DNA of 64,000 nucleotides from Allolobophora icterica (lineage: Eukaryota; Annelida; Clitellata; Crassiclitellata; Lumbricidae): NCBI GenBank assembly GCA_963556255.1, contig OY744607.1, positions 39,384,222 through 39,448,221 on the forward strand, given 5' to 3'. Position 1 is the first letter of the stretch; every line of letters starts with the position of its first letter. Below are positions 55,201 through 64,000 of this stretch, one piece after another. The notes below the pieces were generated by a model. It had not been told where the DNA came from. It saw only the letters and a program-made list of their open reading frames with translations, and ran no database searches. A program made the translations under genes and the position numbers.

Positions 55201-58200
55201 ATTTGTTCATAGTAACGTAACCTTACTACTAAATCAATTCAAATTATGTATTCTGCTACAGTACAGAGTTGGTGTTTGTGCCACACCATATTTGTGCATG
55301 CAGGCAGTTCACTTGCTCTTCTTGTAATGCCTTTGCTCCTAAGTGAACTAAAAAACTAGGATTTATGTGGCAGGTGATAATCTGGTAAGAACAGTTTTTG
55401 CAGTGGATGGCTGAACTTGTGTTACAGGGGGCAACAGTCCGAAATGAGGGTGAATCGGTGATCATCGGGCGTATTGTGAAGGGGGGTGCAGCCGACAAGA
55501 GCGGCCTGTTACACGAGGGTGATGAAATACTGGAGATTAATGGAACAGACGTTCGTGGCAAGACCATCGGAGAAGTCTGTGATTTCATGGTTTGTACTGA
55601 GATCTAGACTATCTTCCATTACCAACTAAATTTTGTGCAATGCAACTTCCTTATTATGCTATTTAGAGGAACCATGTTAAGTACCATGATATTGCAAGGT
55701 TGTTTTATAATGATGTCTGATGGCGTACTTAAGTTTGGGCTCGACGTCACCAACTGGTGTGGTATACTCGAAATTATGTTGCAGTGGTGCAGTGTTCTGA
55801 TGCAGTTTTTCGTGTACTCTATTTGTATTGTAATGCATATAGTGGAAATGTGTTTGTTTTTCAATCAGAATTGAATCTAGGAGCAAATCTCAAGTGCTTC
55901 ACATTATTCGTTTTAGAATTTGGGCAAAAAATAAGAGTTTGGTTAGTAGAGAAGCTCATTGGCAAGAATCCAACAGAAACCAAGTTTTTAGCTCAATCTA
56001 TAAAATACTAGTTGTTCATATTAATTATTATTCCGCTGAATACCGGTAGTTATTGTGAACTGGTTCGCCATTTGCTTGCTGCAGTGAATCTTAATCTTAA
56101 TTGAACCATAATGACCTGTGGTGAACCTAGAGAGGTTCGTCTTAACTTCTGTGGAAATGTTATATGCTTTTGTGTGTGCCTTTTGTTTAGTCAATGCTGA
56201 CAGGGGTTCTGACGTTCCTGATCAATCCAAGACCAGACCACAGACCGCTGCAGCCAAGAGAACAACCAACTGTAGGCTGTCAATTCATTTTTCAGTGTCC
56301 GCTGTAACTGTAAATAGCCGAGTGATGTAGGCTATTATTAGGGCATGTCTGTTTGCGCAGTTTGATTTAGAAAGGCGAAGACCGACGCCGGGCTGGTTTC
56401 AAATGGAGTACTTAAGTGTTCTTTACAGGTACAAGTGTAGTACTTGAAAAACAATTCACTAGTACTTCTGTTGTACTGCTTAGGTAGAAGTACCTACACT
56501 ACAGCCACTACATCTGTTGCAAACACTGTGTACATATAATGACCTCAATAGCCATGTAAATGTGCTTTAATTGCTTTAATTTTTAATTCTTCTCTTTGTA
56601 CGGCTTTGTAACATAATTTATGAATTCAAGGCATCAGTGTATTGAGCACTGCTGAAGGGTTTCATGAATTGAGTTTGTGTAACTCATCGGCAATGATCTA
56701 TTGTATCTTTCAAAGCATTCATATTAAACCTTGCATGAACCTTTCAACAGTGCTGCTTATATTGCTGACCTGATCTAAACAAATGCAGTTTCCCAGATGA
56801 AAAGAACTGTACACTGAGTTGAAATGAAGGAAATATATGTTCACAACACACTTCATTTAAACTGCATGTTATATTGTGTTATGTTGTAGGTTCACATCCG
56901 AGCGCATTATGACTACGATCCGGAGGATGATCACTACATACCGTGCCGGGAGCTCGGCATATCGTTCGAGAAGGGTGATATCCTTCACGTCATCAACCAG
57001 GACGACCTGAACTGGTGGCAAGCATATCGCGAGGGAGAAGATGACCAGTCGCTGGCTGGACTCATTCCCAGCAAAGCCTTCCAAGAACAGTAAGTCCACA
57101 GCTCAGCAATAATGCTATCTACATACTCTGAATCCAACTTAAAAGTTCAAATGGCTGTTGACACTTAAGCGATTAGTGGAGTGGGATTTGAGATTTGGAA
57201 ACTCAGAGCTGTTGTTGATCAGTGGAATTTCATAAAGGATTACTTACTTTACCTTATCATGCTATTTTTATATGGTGTGGAAGATATTCATGATACTAAG
57301 ATACTACTGGGCAGGTTGGGAATTGTTGGGGGTTGAACCCCCACAGTTAAGTCTTCATTGCACACCCCAGGGTGTCGTTTCTAATCCCTCAGTTGTGCTA
57401 GTGTGGTTTAACATTATTTGACTAAGTCTCTGACAAAGAGAAGAAATTTCCATGATGTATCATGTATGCAGTTTTGAAGTTTCTCAACAAAGGAATTGAT
57501 TTTGATTCGAGTCTGACTTGCAAAACTGCTAGCATTGAAATCAGCTGCTTTCAAATTTTGTTGACATCAATTTGCAAAATACGGCTATATTGTTTAACCC
57601 CCAGTCTTTTTTCTACAATTCCCTCACTGCTACGGGGTAACATCATTGTGGTTTCTTGTACATTGGACGTTCATTTTTCTGTGAAAAGACGTGCTGTTGC
57701 ACCACAGACAGCTCAAGAAATTATATCAAGCCACGCTTAAGTCACCCTTGCCGAGCTCTTGACATGGGATGTGGAGATCATCCTCCAGAGTCCTCATACT
57801 GTGCTTGAAAAAACATAAAAATATAGTTCGAGAGATGACGTCAACTCACCATTCAGTCACACCTCTTTAAATATTTTACTAGCCAAGTTTTGGCAGCTTT
57901 AAGAGATTCCCTTAAGGCTCTGTATAAATGACAATATACATGGAGAATGGTGATGATGGTGGAGAACATCTATTTGTGCCCAATGCCACCAATTGGGTGG
58001 CATCAGGCACTGATAATGAGAAGGATGATGATAAATGACAAGATACATGCATGAACAAAATGGTGCTTCTAATTATGATGTAACATGATATCCCTAAGGT
58101 GTATATAATCAAAATTGCACTTACTTGTTTAAATTGAATTTTTGTCTGTATTCCATGATATTTTAAATTCCATGACTTGTTTAGACGAGAGGCGTTGAAG

Positions 58201-61200
58201 AAGATTCTTGTGAATGACACAAAAGAAAACTCAAAGAAGAAGCACCGATGCAACTGTGGCCACAAACGCCAAAAGAAAAAGAAGAAACTGTACAATGCCT
58301 CAGGCGAAGGTATGTCGGAAATCTCCTTTTTTGCTATAATTTCCCAATAATTATAGTGTGATGTTCCAGTTATTTCAAAGGTTATATTATGTGTGCGTGT
58401 ATATATGTATGTGGCTATTTGTAAAACACTTAAGAATCTCACAAATATTCTGATACAAACATACATACATGCATACATACATACATGCACGTTGCACACA
58501 CACACACACGCATGCATGCATACTTACATACATACAAACATATGTAGATGAACTTGACAGCACAAGGTTTGTAATTTTTAAGTTGAAGCATAGGAAGCAT
58601 TGGTGTTGTGTGTTTCAAAATTGTTAAAAATTAACACACCAGACTGTTTAACAAGAACTACAGCATTAAGTATTGACTTTTTCAGCATTGTTCCTTTTTA
58701 TACATGGCTTGGTTTATATGATGCGTCATAAAGCATGCCCCTCTGATGACTTCACGTGAGCGAGTCCACAATGTACATTGATTGTGTTTTAGACATAGAA
58801 ACGAATGAAATTCTGACGTATGAAGAAGTTGCCCTCTACTATCCGCAGCCAAATCGCAAGAGACCAATTGTTCTTATTGGACCACCGAATGTTGGACGCC
58901 AGGAGCTTCGCCAGCGACTGATGGAATCCGATCCAGAAAGATTTGCTGCTGCTGTTCCTCGTATGTTTCTTACTTAAAAGCACGAGCATGGTCTCTTTCT
59001 TCCCCTGTGCATTTTATGACAAAAGGTGCTATGTAAATATGCAGGTATTAATACACATACATGCATACTTGCATTCATACATACATGCATGCTTTTATAC
59101 ATTAAATACATACATACAAAATGCTTTGTGTCAAAATGAAAGACAAAACAACATCGATCTTGACTGTGGATATTTAGAGAACCAGCTAAAATTAAAGTGT
59201 TCAGATTAAGCCTATGGTAATTTGATTTGACTTAATGCCGTGTCTTACCTAACTGGTATAACATTCTGATTAGACAACCAAATGATTGGAAATGATTCAG
59301 TGTACAGAATCTCTCATCTGTCATTAGTTTAATTAAAGTTGCTCATTTCATTTGTCTCAATTTAATTGCTGTTATCTTTTTCTTCATGGCAGTCTCTGCC
59401 AATCGTATGGCAGTTGACACATGCCTGGCTTTCATGACTCTGTGAAGAACCCTTGAAATTGAAACTGTACAAAATGTTACATTACTTTACGTTGATGCTT
59501 TGTCTCTGTAGATACAAGTCGACCTCGTAGAGATGAAGAAGCAGATGGCCGAGAGTACTACTTTGTGTCACGGGACGTTTTCGAGTCAGACATAGCTGAA
59601 AATAGGTTTGTCGAGTACGGAGAATACGAAAGACATCTGTTCGGAACAAGCATGGATGCCATACGACAGGTCGTCAACTCCGGGAAAATCTGTATTCTTA
59701 ACTTTCATCCGCAGGTAAGTTCTTTCTAGGCTAACTCAAACCATTTCATTCATGTTTTGCATTGCATACATTTTCCAGGAGATTGATGCTTATCTTTCAT
59801 CTATATAGCACTGGTATTTAATGATTAGAAAACAAAAGATTTTAAAATGGAAGTTGCTGGAAATGGAGAAAGGAGAATAGAAAATAAATTTTTTTAAAAC
59901 TGACATTAGATGCGATATGTGACGTGATGTGATGGGTTAGCTTTTCCAATGAGTTTTGATTTCTTCTTCACTCAAAGCAACCATCGACTGATGTCTCGGA
60001 CATTATGATAAGGGTGCCATAGCAGTCATTTGATTTGATTAACGTACCTACTCCTTCCCATCAAACGCTATATGATGTAAGATTAGGCTTGGAGAGAAAG
60101 CAGTTTATTTGTGTACTTTGCCTCTGTGGAAACTCTTCAGAAGTGTGGTTCTGGGGTTGAGGGACAATTTGGAACTCAGCAATCCAACAACGATCTCTTC
60201 TAATGACGAAGAATAGCCTTATCAAAGCCTTGTGAATTCCAGAGAATGTACATTATTTTTATGTAGTTTCGTAACAAACTACAAAGTTGTGCTTATAATA
60301 ATAAAAAATAATGAAAATAACAAAAATAAAAATAATTGATATCTATTGTGCCAATGTCTAATGCACATGGCATCAACCGATGGTGCACCAAAACCAAGCT
60401 GTAATCGGGTCAATATCCCGATGATCAGTCCGCTAAGACAGAGAGGATAAGCAATTTAATGAAAGAGGTAAGTCTTAAGACAAGAATGAAATGATATTAG
60501 CGACTGTGCAAAACAGACAGACACGGGAGAGAGTTTCAGAATGTAGGTCCAGCAACCATTTATAAGCATTTATGAGTACTTGAGTAGAGCTATCTGTAGA
60601 GGCAGTTCATTTATATGGGGAGATGGTAATTTGTAACTTTAAGATGAGGTAGTTGAGCTTTCAAGCAAAAACTGAATGTTGTCGATGTTTCTGTTGCACG
60701 TAGGCGCTTCGCATCCTGAAGGCATCTGATCTGAAACCGTACTTCATATTTGTTGCTCCACCGAATATTGAGAAACTCAAACAGCTTAGACAAAAGCAAG
60801 GAGTCAGGGTTACGGTAAGTACCTTGACATCCATAAGTATTAAGTTATTGTCTTGACATCCATCCAAGTACATCCATCTGCTGGTAAGACTGTCTTACCT
60901 TCGTGGTCATTTATGAGTAATTTTCAGCATCTCTTCCTTTACCTTTTCTCTGCTTCTTCCTTTTGCTACGTCATTCTTCTCTGTGGTCCTTGTAAAAATT
61001 AAGTCTCGTATATCTGTGCATCACCAAGTTTTTAGCGACAGTTTTTACTTATTAGTTTTACTATTTTGTTTTATTTAGAAGTGTGTGGGGAAGTAAGTGG
61101 ATAAGCATTATCATCTTTTTAATGTCTTTGTCTGTAAACTCTTGAGTTTAAAAATTCTTTATTTCCGGTGGAGAGATGAAAAATGAATGCATTCTGCATT

Positions 61201-61677
61201 TGGGGCATTTTCAGAAATTGAGAGAAATAACTACCAGTAATCTGTTGTCAGTGTTCAGTATAGTATAGTATCTATACACTTACTGTAGTGTCTCTTAGTC
61301 AAGTACCTCACAAAAGTACTAGCAAAATGTTGTTAAAGTTCATTGACAGCAAAAGTACACTGAGTAACATCGCTCAGACACTTAGAAGAGTCACCACTAG
61401 TTGGCTCCCGAACATGAACAGAGCCAAACAAACGGATTGATGTTGTTGTTGTTGTTCTTTATAGGATGACGAGTTAAAGACGATAATTGAAAAGGCACGA
61501 GAAATGGAGGATACGTACAGCCATTATTTCGACATGATCATTGTTAACCAGGATCTTGACCGCGCCTACGAAGAACTTTTGGGGGAGATTAATCGACTGG
61601 AGCTGGAGCCACAGTGGGTTCCCCTGCAGTGGGTCTCGCCAGCCGGCCCAGTCAATGGCAACGTCCGGATTACGTGA
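39588..61677 (+). CDS. Pals1: PALS1/MPP5 (Stardust) MAGUK polarity scaffold, 11 coding exons
   Basis: Join: 39588-40218, 46969-47261, 49847-50008, 55428-55589, 56191-56271, 56890-57089, 58185-58309, 58793-58960, 59512-59714, 60704-60814, 61465-61677; 782 residues (human about 675). All junctions are GT-AG with matching phases. Order: Par6-binding HREMAIDCP (54-62), charged coil (about 120-170), TGIDNP motif, two L27 domains (about 213-325), PDZ (about 347-429, carboxylate loop at PLGATV), SH3 (about 444-512), Lys-rich HOOK (about 518-545), guanylate-kinase-like domain (about 573-770). Family role: binds Crumbs tails by PDZ-SH3-GK, PATJ and LIN7 by L27 and Par6 by the N-terminus, setting apical membrane identity and cell junctions. 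The GK domain is a protein-binding module, not an active kinase. Confidence 0.95.
40222..41900. other. PALS1 intron 1, unassigned part
   Basis: CpG-poor intron DNA, no features recognised. Confidence 0.4.
42595..42670 (-). mobile_element. SINE tRNA-like head, minus strand
   Basis: Minus strand: A-box region TAGTCTAGTAGTGGTAAGC and B box GGTTCAAATCC at tRNA spacing. The SINE body is not recognisable. A G-rich tract (42446-42483, several G5-G8 runs) lies just upstream. Confidence 0.55.
43859..43990. repeat. About 40-bp minisatellite
   Basis: Three units of GAAGTAGTAAGTAATG...ATGGTTGATGTAGTGGTT in PALS1 intron 1. Confidence 0.85.
44130..44385 (-). pseudogene. RTE-like LINE C-terminal fragment, minus strand
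   Basis: The minus-strand frame contains [20 protein letters not shown] and [17 protein letters not shown], typical of the last residues of RTE-like ORF2 ([11 protein letters not shown]...A-DR--W). Different from the 34.4 kb fragment. Confidence 0.75.
44989..46454. mobile_element. 1.47 kb non-autonomous hAT element
   Basis: Ends CAGTGGTGTAGACG and CGTCTACACTGCTG, with GTCAGACC duplicated exactly on both sides (44981-44988, 46455-46462). An 8-bp duplication with CAG...CTG ends is diagnostic of hAT. Near the left end, GTTCCGG(T/C)ACTTATT recurs. No transposase domain is recognisable. Its CpG content is higher than the surrounding intron, so it arrived recently. Confidence 0.9.
46786..46900. 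repeat. Retroelement tail repeat (ATTGT)n
   Basis: Several TATTGTATTG units and then TCTAAACATTTATAAAGCACCTCTC. A similar core (ACATTTATAAAGCGCTTCTC) is at about 50750-50800, so this is a dispersed repeat. Confidence 0.5.
46969..47261 (+). CDS. Pals1: PALS1 exon 2: L27 domains
   Basis: Acceptor TTGTCCTAG; G from exon 1 plus GA gives Gly211. It encodes the first L27 domain ([14 protein letters not shown]...[12 protein letters not shown]) and most of the second (to [11 protein letters not shown]). The L27 domains dimerise with PATJ (first) and LIN7 (second). Donor AAAG|GTAAAA, phase 0. Confidence 0.9.
47308..48060 (-). mobile_element. tRNA-derived SINE, minus strand, split by a hAT MITE
   Basis: The SINE body and B box (GGTTGGGGGTTCAACTCCCC) lie at 47308-47522 and the remaining head at 48042-48060; the hAT insertion at 47531-48041 falls in the A-box region. 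It belongs to the family at 1 and 30.5 kb. Confidence 0.82.
47531..48041. mobile_element. 511-bp hAT MITE nested in a SINE
   Basis: Ends CAGAGTTTCCCAAAC and GTTTGGGAACCACTG, each next to GGGTCGCGACCC. The 8-bp duplication CACTAGAC is perfect (47523-47530, 48042-48049). Internal sequence is shared with 23.4-23.6 kb. No ORF. Confidence 0.93.
48062..49365. other. PALS1 intron 2, unassigned part
   Basis: No genes or repeat arrays; G/C-rich patch near 49000 (GACCCCCCCCGACC). Confidence 0.4.
49367..49645 (+). mobile_element. tRNA-derived SINE
   Basis: A-box-like AGTTGTCTAGTTG, B box GGTTCAAATGC, and body module ATGCCGAGGCCAAGAAAATG. It lies about 200 bp upstream of PALS1 exon 3. Confidence 0.8.
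49847..50008 (+). CDS. Pals1: PALS1 exon 3: end of second L27, start of PDZ
   Basis: Acceptor [26 protein letters not shown] aligns with human ALLLAHDKVAEQEMQ, then [19 protein letters not shown] with YESIGQYGGETVKIVRIEK. Donor CTG|GTAGCC, phase 0, in the PDZ carboxylate-binding loop. Confidence 0.92.
51112..51196. repeat. 22-bp minisatellite
   Basis: Four units of CAGTGTATCTTTTATCATTC in PALS1 intron 3. Confidence 0.85.
52489..52956. mobile_element. 468-bp hAT MITE
   Basis: Ends TAGGGCATAACCAAAAT and ATTGGTTATGCCTTA; duplication CTGTCAAG is exact (52481-52488, 52957-52964). No ORF. Internal TATCCGGAATTATCCGGAT is a perfect direct/inverted motif pair. Confidence 0.92.
53905..54118 (+). mobile_element. 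Second-family tRNA-like SINE with AT tail
   Basis: A-box-like ATAGAGTAATAGTAACACTC, B-box-like GGATCGATTCCC, a body with GGGCGGCACCTTGTATGGCT, and a tail of ATAATAAAGAATATTTTATT. It is inserted in the CR1-like LINE remnant. Confidence 0.65.
54586..55035. mobile_element. 450-bp hAT MITE
   Basis: Ends TAGGGGTCAGCCGG and CCGGCTGACCCCTA; duplication CTTATGGC is exact (54578-54585, 55036-55043). Subterminal GCCGAGGCGAATA/GCCGAGGCAAATG repeats. No ORF. Inserted into the LINE reverse transcriptase remnant. Confidence 0.94.
55428..55589 (+). CDS. Pals1: PALS1 exon 4: PDZ core
   Basis: Acceptor [28 protein letters not shown] and [20 protein letters not shown] are near-identical to human PALS1. Donor ATG|GTTTGT, weaker than the others but in phase with exon 5. 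The acceptor side is 390 bp downstream of a hAT element. Confidence 0.94.
56191..56271 (+). CDS. Pals1: PALS1 exon 5: last PDZ strand and linker (27 codons)
   Basis: This exon is not obvious as an ORF. Acceptor TTTTGTTTAG and donor AACCAACT|GTAGGC bound 81 bp encoding [16 protein letters not shown] then [11 protein letters not shown]. It matches human [24 protein letters not shown] in position and pattern (the LTF-L-I-P strand) and keeps phase 0 on both sides, so the PDZ fold is complete. Confidence 0.85.
56890..57089 (+). CDS. Pals1: PALS1 exon 6: SH3 domain
   Basis: Acceptor [50 protein letters not shown] and [20 protein letters not shown] match human closely. Donor AACA|GTAAGT leaves a split Gln codon (phase 2). 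Confidence 0.95.
57305..57420. repeat. Dispersed repeat shared with 19.2 kb
   Basis: Second copy of the unit with AGTTAAGTCTTCAT and CACACCCCAGGG in PALS1 intron 6; CpGs of the first copy are TpG/CpA here. Confidence 0.6.
58185..58309 (+). CDS. Pals1: PALS1 exon 7: HOOK region
   Basis: Acceptor GACTTGTTTAG. It encodes [19 protein letters not shown], then [20 protein letters not shown]. The basic stretch ending KKKLYNA matches human KKRKKVLYNA; the Cys pair and His (HRCNCGH) are not in human. Donor GAAG|GTATGT, phase 1. Confidence 0.9.
58793..58960 (+). CDS. Pals1: PALS1 exon 8: start of guanylate-kinase-like domain
   Basis: Acceptor [31 protein letters not shown] then [19 protein letters not shown]. 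The degenerate P-loop ([10 protein letters not shown]) lacks the GxGKS lysine/serine of active guanylate kinase, as in all PALS1 proteins. Donor CCTC|GTATGT, phase 1. Confidence 0.95.
59512..59714 (+). CDS. Pals1: PALS1 exon 9: guanylate-kinase-like domain
   Basis: Acceptor [53 protein letters not shown] and [17 protein letters not shown] align along human PALS1. Donor CCGCAG|GTAAGT, phase 0. Confidence 0.95.
59930..60042 (+). repeat. Retroelement 3' tail, related to 4.14 kb
   Basis: ACCATCGACTGATG...CATTATGATAAGGGTGCCATAG matches the repeat at 4180-4230. PALS1 intron 9. Confidence 0.5.
60704..60814 (+). CDS. Pals1: PALS1 exon 10: guanylate-kinase-like domain
   Basis: Acceptor [33 protein letters not shown] and [17 protein letters not shown]. 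Thirty-seven codons, phase 0 on both sides; donor ACG|GTAAGT. Confidence 0.93.
61465..61677 (+). CDS. Pals1: PALS1 exon 11: C-terminus
   Basis: Acceptor [53 protein letters not shown], then [14 protein letters not shown] and a short tail to TGA at 61675. Human ends EPQWVPSTWLR, so this protein has about 12 extra residues ending NGNVRIT. Confidence 0.95.
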   Translation, partial: DDELKTIIEKAREMEDTYSHYFDMIIVNQDLDRAYEELLGEINRLELEPQWVPLQWVSPAGPVNGNVRIT

Positions 61678-61885
61678 CCGTAGCAACCGACGTTCCTTTT
61701 GATTCTTATATCTTTCGGGTGTCACGAGGCACTTTTAATACAGAGATTGTGTCTATCAACATTTGTGAGTCATTCTACGTTAAACTCTGGAAACACACCC
61801 TGAGTTGCCGGCCAAAATATTTCCGTGTTTTATCGTATTTTTAACAACTGCTTTTGTGTTTCGTTGTGCTTCTGGTGTCGGTCAT

Positions 61886-61891
61886 AATAAA
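61886..61891 (+). terminator. PALS1 polyadenylation signal candidate
   Basis: Canonical AATAAA 209 bp after the stop codon. A second AATAAA is at 63486-63491, after the minisatellite at 62.9 kb; CpG stays depleted beyond the first site, so a longer transcript is possible. Confidence 0.55.
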
Positions 61892-62908
61892 CATTCGTCA
61901 AAGCAGCTGTATGTTTTGTTGGAACTGTCTTCCTTTTCTGCAGATAATTCTTTAGTGCATTGCTGATCGTAAGACGTACATTATTCTGATTATATGGATT
62001 TTTACTGTATGTCATGTTACAACATGTTCACCGTGTGAACGGTGTAGACATTGATGACTGCTTTGGGTTATTAATTTCTTGTTGAAATGTTGTTGGAAGG
62101 TTTACTGGTTTAAACCAATTAGCGTTTTGTATTTCGCTTGAAGGAATTGCATCAGTGCATGAGTCCATTCGTAGTCCATCCATCTATTTTTAAAAACAGC
62201 GTTGTATTTGGTCATTTTTTTGTAGTTTGTCGATTTTAGATAGATGTTGTTCGACTGAGCTGGATATATTTACTTGTGTTTAAGGTTTATGAAAGAATAT
62301 TTCCATATCTAATGGCAATATGAGGTTTGTTTTGTGTGTCGCTGTTGTGTGGGCCTGGGTGTTCAAGATTTCATGTAATGTAGGTAGCACCATTTTAATG
62401 AAGCTGCTTCTTGGCACTCCATACCCAACATAATGAAAACACAACTGTTGACAGAACAAAACCTGTGAAGTTGATTTCCTAATATCTATCTGGACAACCT
62501 TTTGCAGTGTGTTGTTCGTAAGGCATAGAAGTCATCTGAATATTAGTTATAATATTAGAGCGTTCCATGTTGTCATTGTTTGAAAAGAAGCAGTAACTGT
62601 CGCAAGGCAAATCAATGAGCAGTTGCTGTCCATGTTCGCATGAACTTGAGACTGCTATAAGAGTTTATATTACAGAGCCTTGCCATTGAAGGTGATGGGT
62701 ATCGAACTTGAGACTTGCACACGACCTTCAAGTTCCGTGGAATACCAACCGGTTAAAAATACTTCGCCTGACAGGAGGTTTCAATGGATTCTTACCTTAA
62801 CAGTGCATTGTTTCTCAACTTAAAAAATTCAGTCTTGGCATGGTGTTCATGGTAGTTGCTAACGTGGATGGTCTGTGGTTGAAGAAGTCATCACGATTAT
62901 ATCCCCAA

Positions 62909-63184
62909 TGAGTATGTCCTGAGTTGCCACAGATTGTAAGGAGTACGTCCTGAGTTGCCATGGATTCTAACAAGTATGTTTTGAGTTGCCATGGATTGTA
63001 GTGAGTTGTCCTGAGTTGTCATTGATTGTAACGAGTATGTTTTGAGTTGCCATGGATTGTAGTGAGTTGTCCTGAGTTGTCATTGATTGTAACGAGTATG
63101 TCTTGAGTTGCCATGGATTGTAACGAGTATGTCCTGAGTTGCCATGGATTGTAATGACTATGTCCTGAGTTGCCATGGATTGTA
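62909..63184. repeat. 31-bp minisatellite downstream of PALS1
   Basis: About nine units of GAGTATGTCCTGAGTTGCCA followed by TGGATTGTAAC, with some shortened units. The minus-strand frame reading His-Gly-Asn-Ser repeats is an artefact. Confidence 0.93.
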
Positions 63185-63531
63185 TAGGGTTATTATAGTT
63201 TTTTTTGTGTATTTGTGTGCTTTCGAGCTTTCCTTAATTTTTTTTGCAAGCCGCCCATCTGTTATTGACTTTTTTTGTGGATGCAGAATCATTGCTGTCA
63301 TACTGTGAAATGGCTGAGCATGTTTAGTTAATGAATGTCAATTGGTGTGATGTAGTTGTGCAACTTCTTCAAAGACACTGGCTGGCCAGCGATTCTTTGA
63401 ATTGATGACTAGTTTGTCATTTGGAAGAAGAACTACGAAACAATTTGAGAACATATATCATTATTATACAGCATCGTTGTTTAAAAATAAAATTAACAAT
63501 GCTGCTATGTATGTATGTTTCAAGATACTTA

Positions 63532-63770
63532 ATATTATGTCCGTCTAAGTACCTCTTAATATTAATACCCTTTTGAGTATCTTAATTTTAGTACCCTTTT
63601 AGGTACCTATTAATATTAGTACCATTTAAGTAACTTAATATTAGTATCCTTTTAATTACCTTTGAATATTAATACCCTTTTAAGTATCTTAAGTTTAGTA
63701 CCCTTTTAAATTCCTATTTTAATATTAGTACCATTTAAGTTCCTCTTAATATTTGTATCTTTTAATTACC
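63532..63770. repeat. About 27-bp AT-rich minisatellite
   Basis: About nine degenerate units of TTAATATTAGTACCCTTTTA plus AGTACC. Confidence 0.88.
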
Positions 63771-64000
63771 GCCTAAAAATGTTGCAATTGGATAGTATTC
63801 ATACAATGGTGTCAGTTAGCCTACAATGATATAGTTTTAAATTTATGTTTAAATGTGAGAATGTGTTGCATAGGCTAACACGTCAAAAATAATAGATACT
63901 CTTACAATGATGGTGTTTTATTCTGAACTAGAAAGCAGCAGAAGTTGTCGTTTGTTGTGTATTTCAGTTCTAAAATTTCATATCATTTTACAGGTTAATG

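Noticed and set aside
57912..58517. 201-codon minus-strand frame overlapping PALS1 exon 7
   Set aside because: Antisense of the exon and neighbouring intron; low-complexity Phe/Ser/Tyr composition with no domain.
58793..61677. Active guanylate kinase
   Set aside because: The P-loop lacks the catalytic GxGKS residues and the domain order is that of a MAGUK, so the domain binds proteins rather than GMP and ATP.
62909..63184. CRISPR-like array
   Set aside because: Units are directly contiguous with no variable spacers, and the context is animal intergenic or 3' UTR DNA.

Overview
This is a window from a repeat-rich animal nuclear genome. Spliced genes with GT-AG introns, tRNA-derived SINEs, CR1/Jockey-like and RTE-like LINE pieces, hAT non-autonomous elements and very dense microsatellites point to an invertebrate bilaterian. 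A marine deuterostome or lophotrochozoan fits best, but the species cannot be named from the sequence. Two conserved protein genes are recognisable, both on the + strand.

Gene 1 (5.0-10.5 kb) is a SIX1/2 (sine oculis class) homeobox transcription factor. It has a SIX domain plus homeodomain exon (4997 or 5086 to 5855) and a C-terminal exon (10095-10473). The 4.2 kb intron starts with a perfect (GAT)n(CAT)n inverted repeat and ends near a 22-bp minisatellite. About 4 kb of upstream DNA is mostly microsatellite, with one CpG-rich single-copy-looking block (about 840-1300).

Between the genes (10.5-27 kb) lies intergenic DNA full of mobile-element debris: a 1.33 kb TIR element with a TTA duplication, a recent 5'-truncated LINE with an open reverse transcriptase frame (15.5-17.4 kb), a hAT transposase remnant between two GTCTTG arrays (24.0-25.2 kb), several LINE 3' ends, and AT, CA, CT and TGTC microsatellites. 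No Six4/5 or Six3/6 gene is visible.

Gene 2 (coding 39,588-61,677; probably transcribed from about 27.4 kb) is the MAGUK polarity scaffold PALS1/MPP5 (Stardust). I reconstruct eleven coding exons whose splice phases all match, giving 782 residues: N-terminal Par6-binding region, two L27 domains, PDZ, SH3, HOOK and guanylate-kinase-like domain. Its introns hold at least four hAT elements with perfect 8-bp target duplications, a decayed CR1-like LINE (51.6-55.1 kb) nested with three later insertions, and several SINEs. From about 27.5 kb to the window end CpG is strongly depleted, unlike the first 27 kb, which suggests germline gene-body methylation of this unit. CpG-rich islands inside it coincide with recent transposons.

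SIX1 and PALS1 both map to human 14q23, so their neighbourhood here may be an old linkage. I see no prokaryotic-type system, CRISPR array or clearly new gene family. The most notable items are an unusual homeodomain residue in SIX1/2, the trinucleotide hairpin beside its splice donor, the nested transposon stack with a 2A-like motif, and the CpG boundary.
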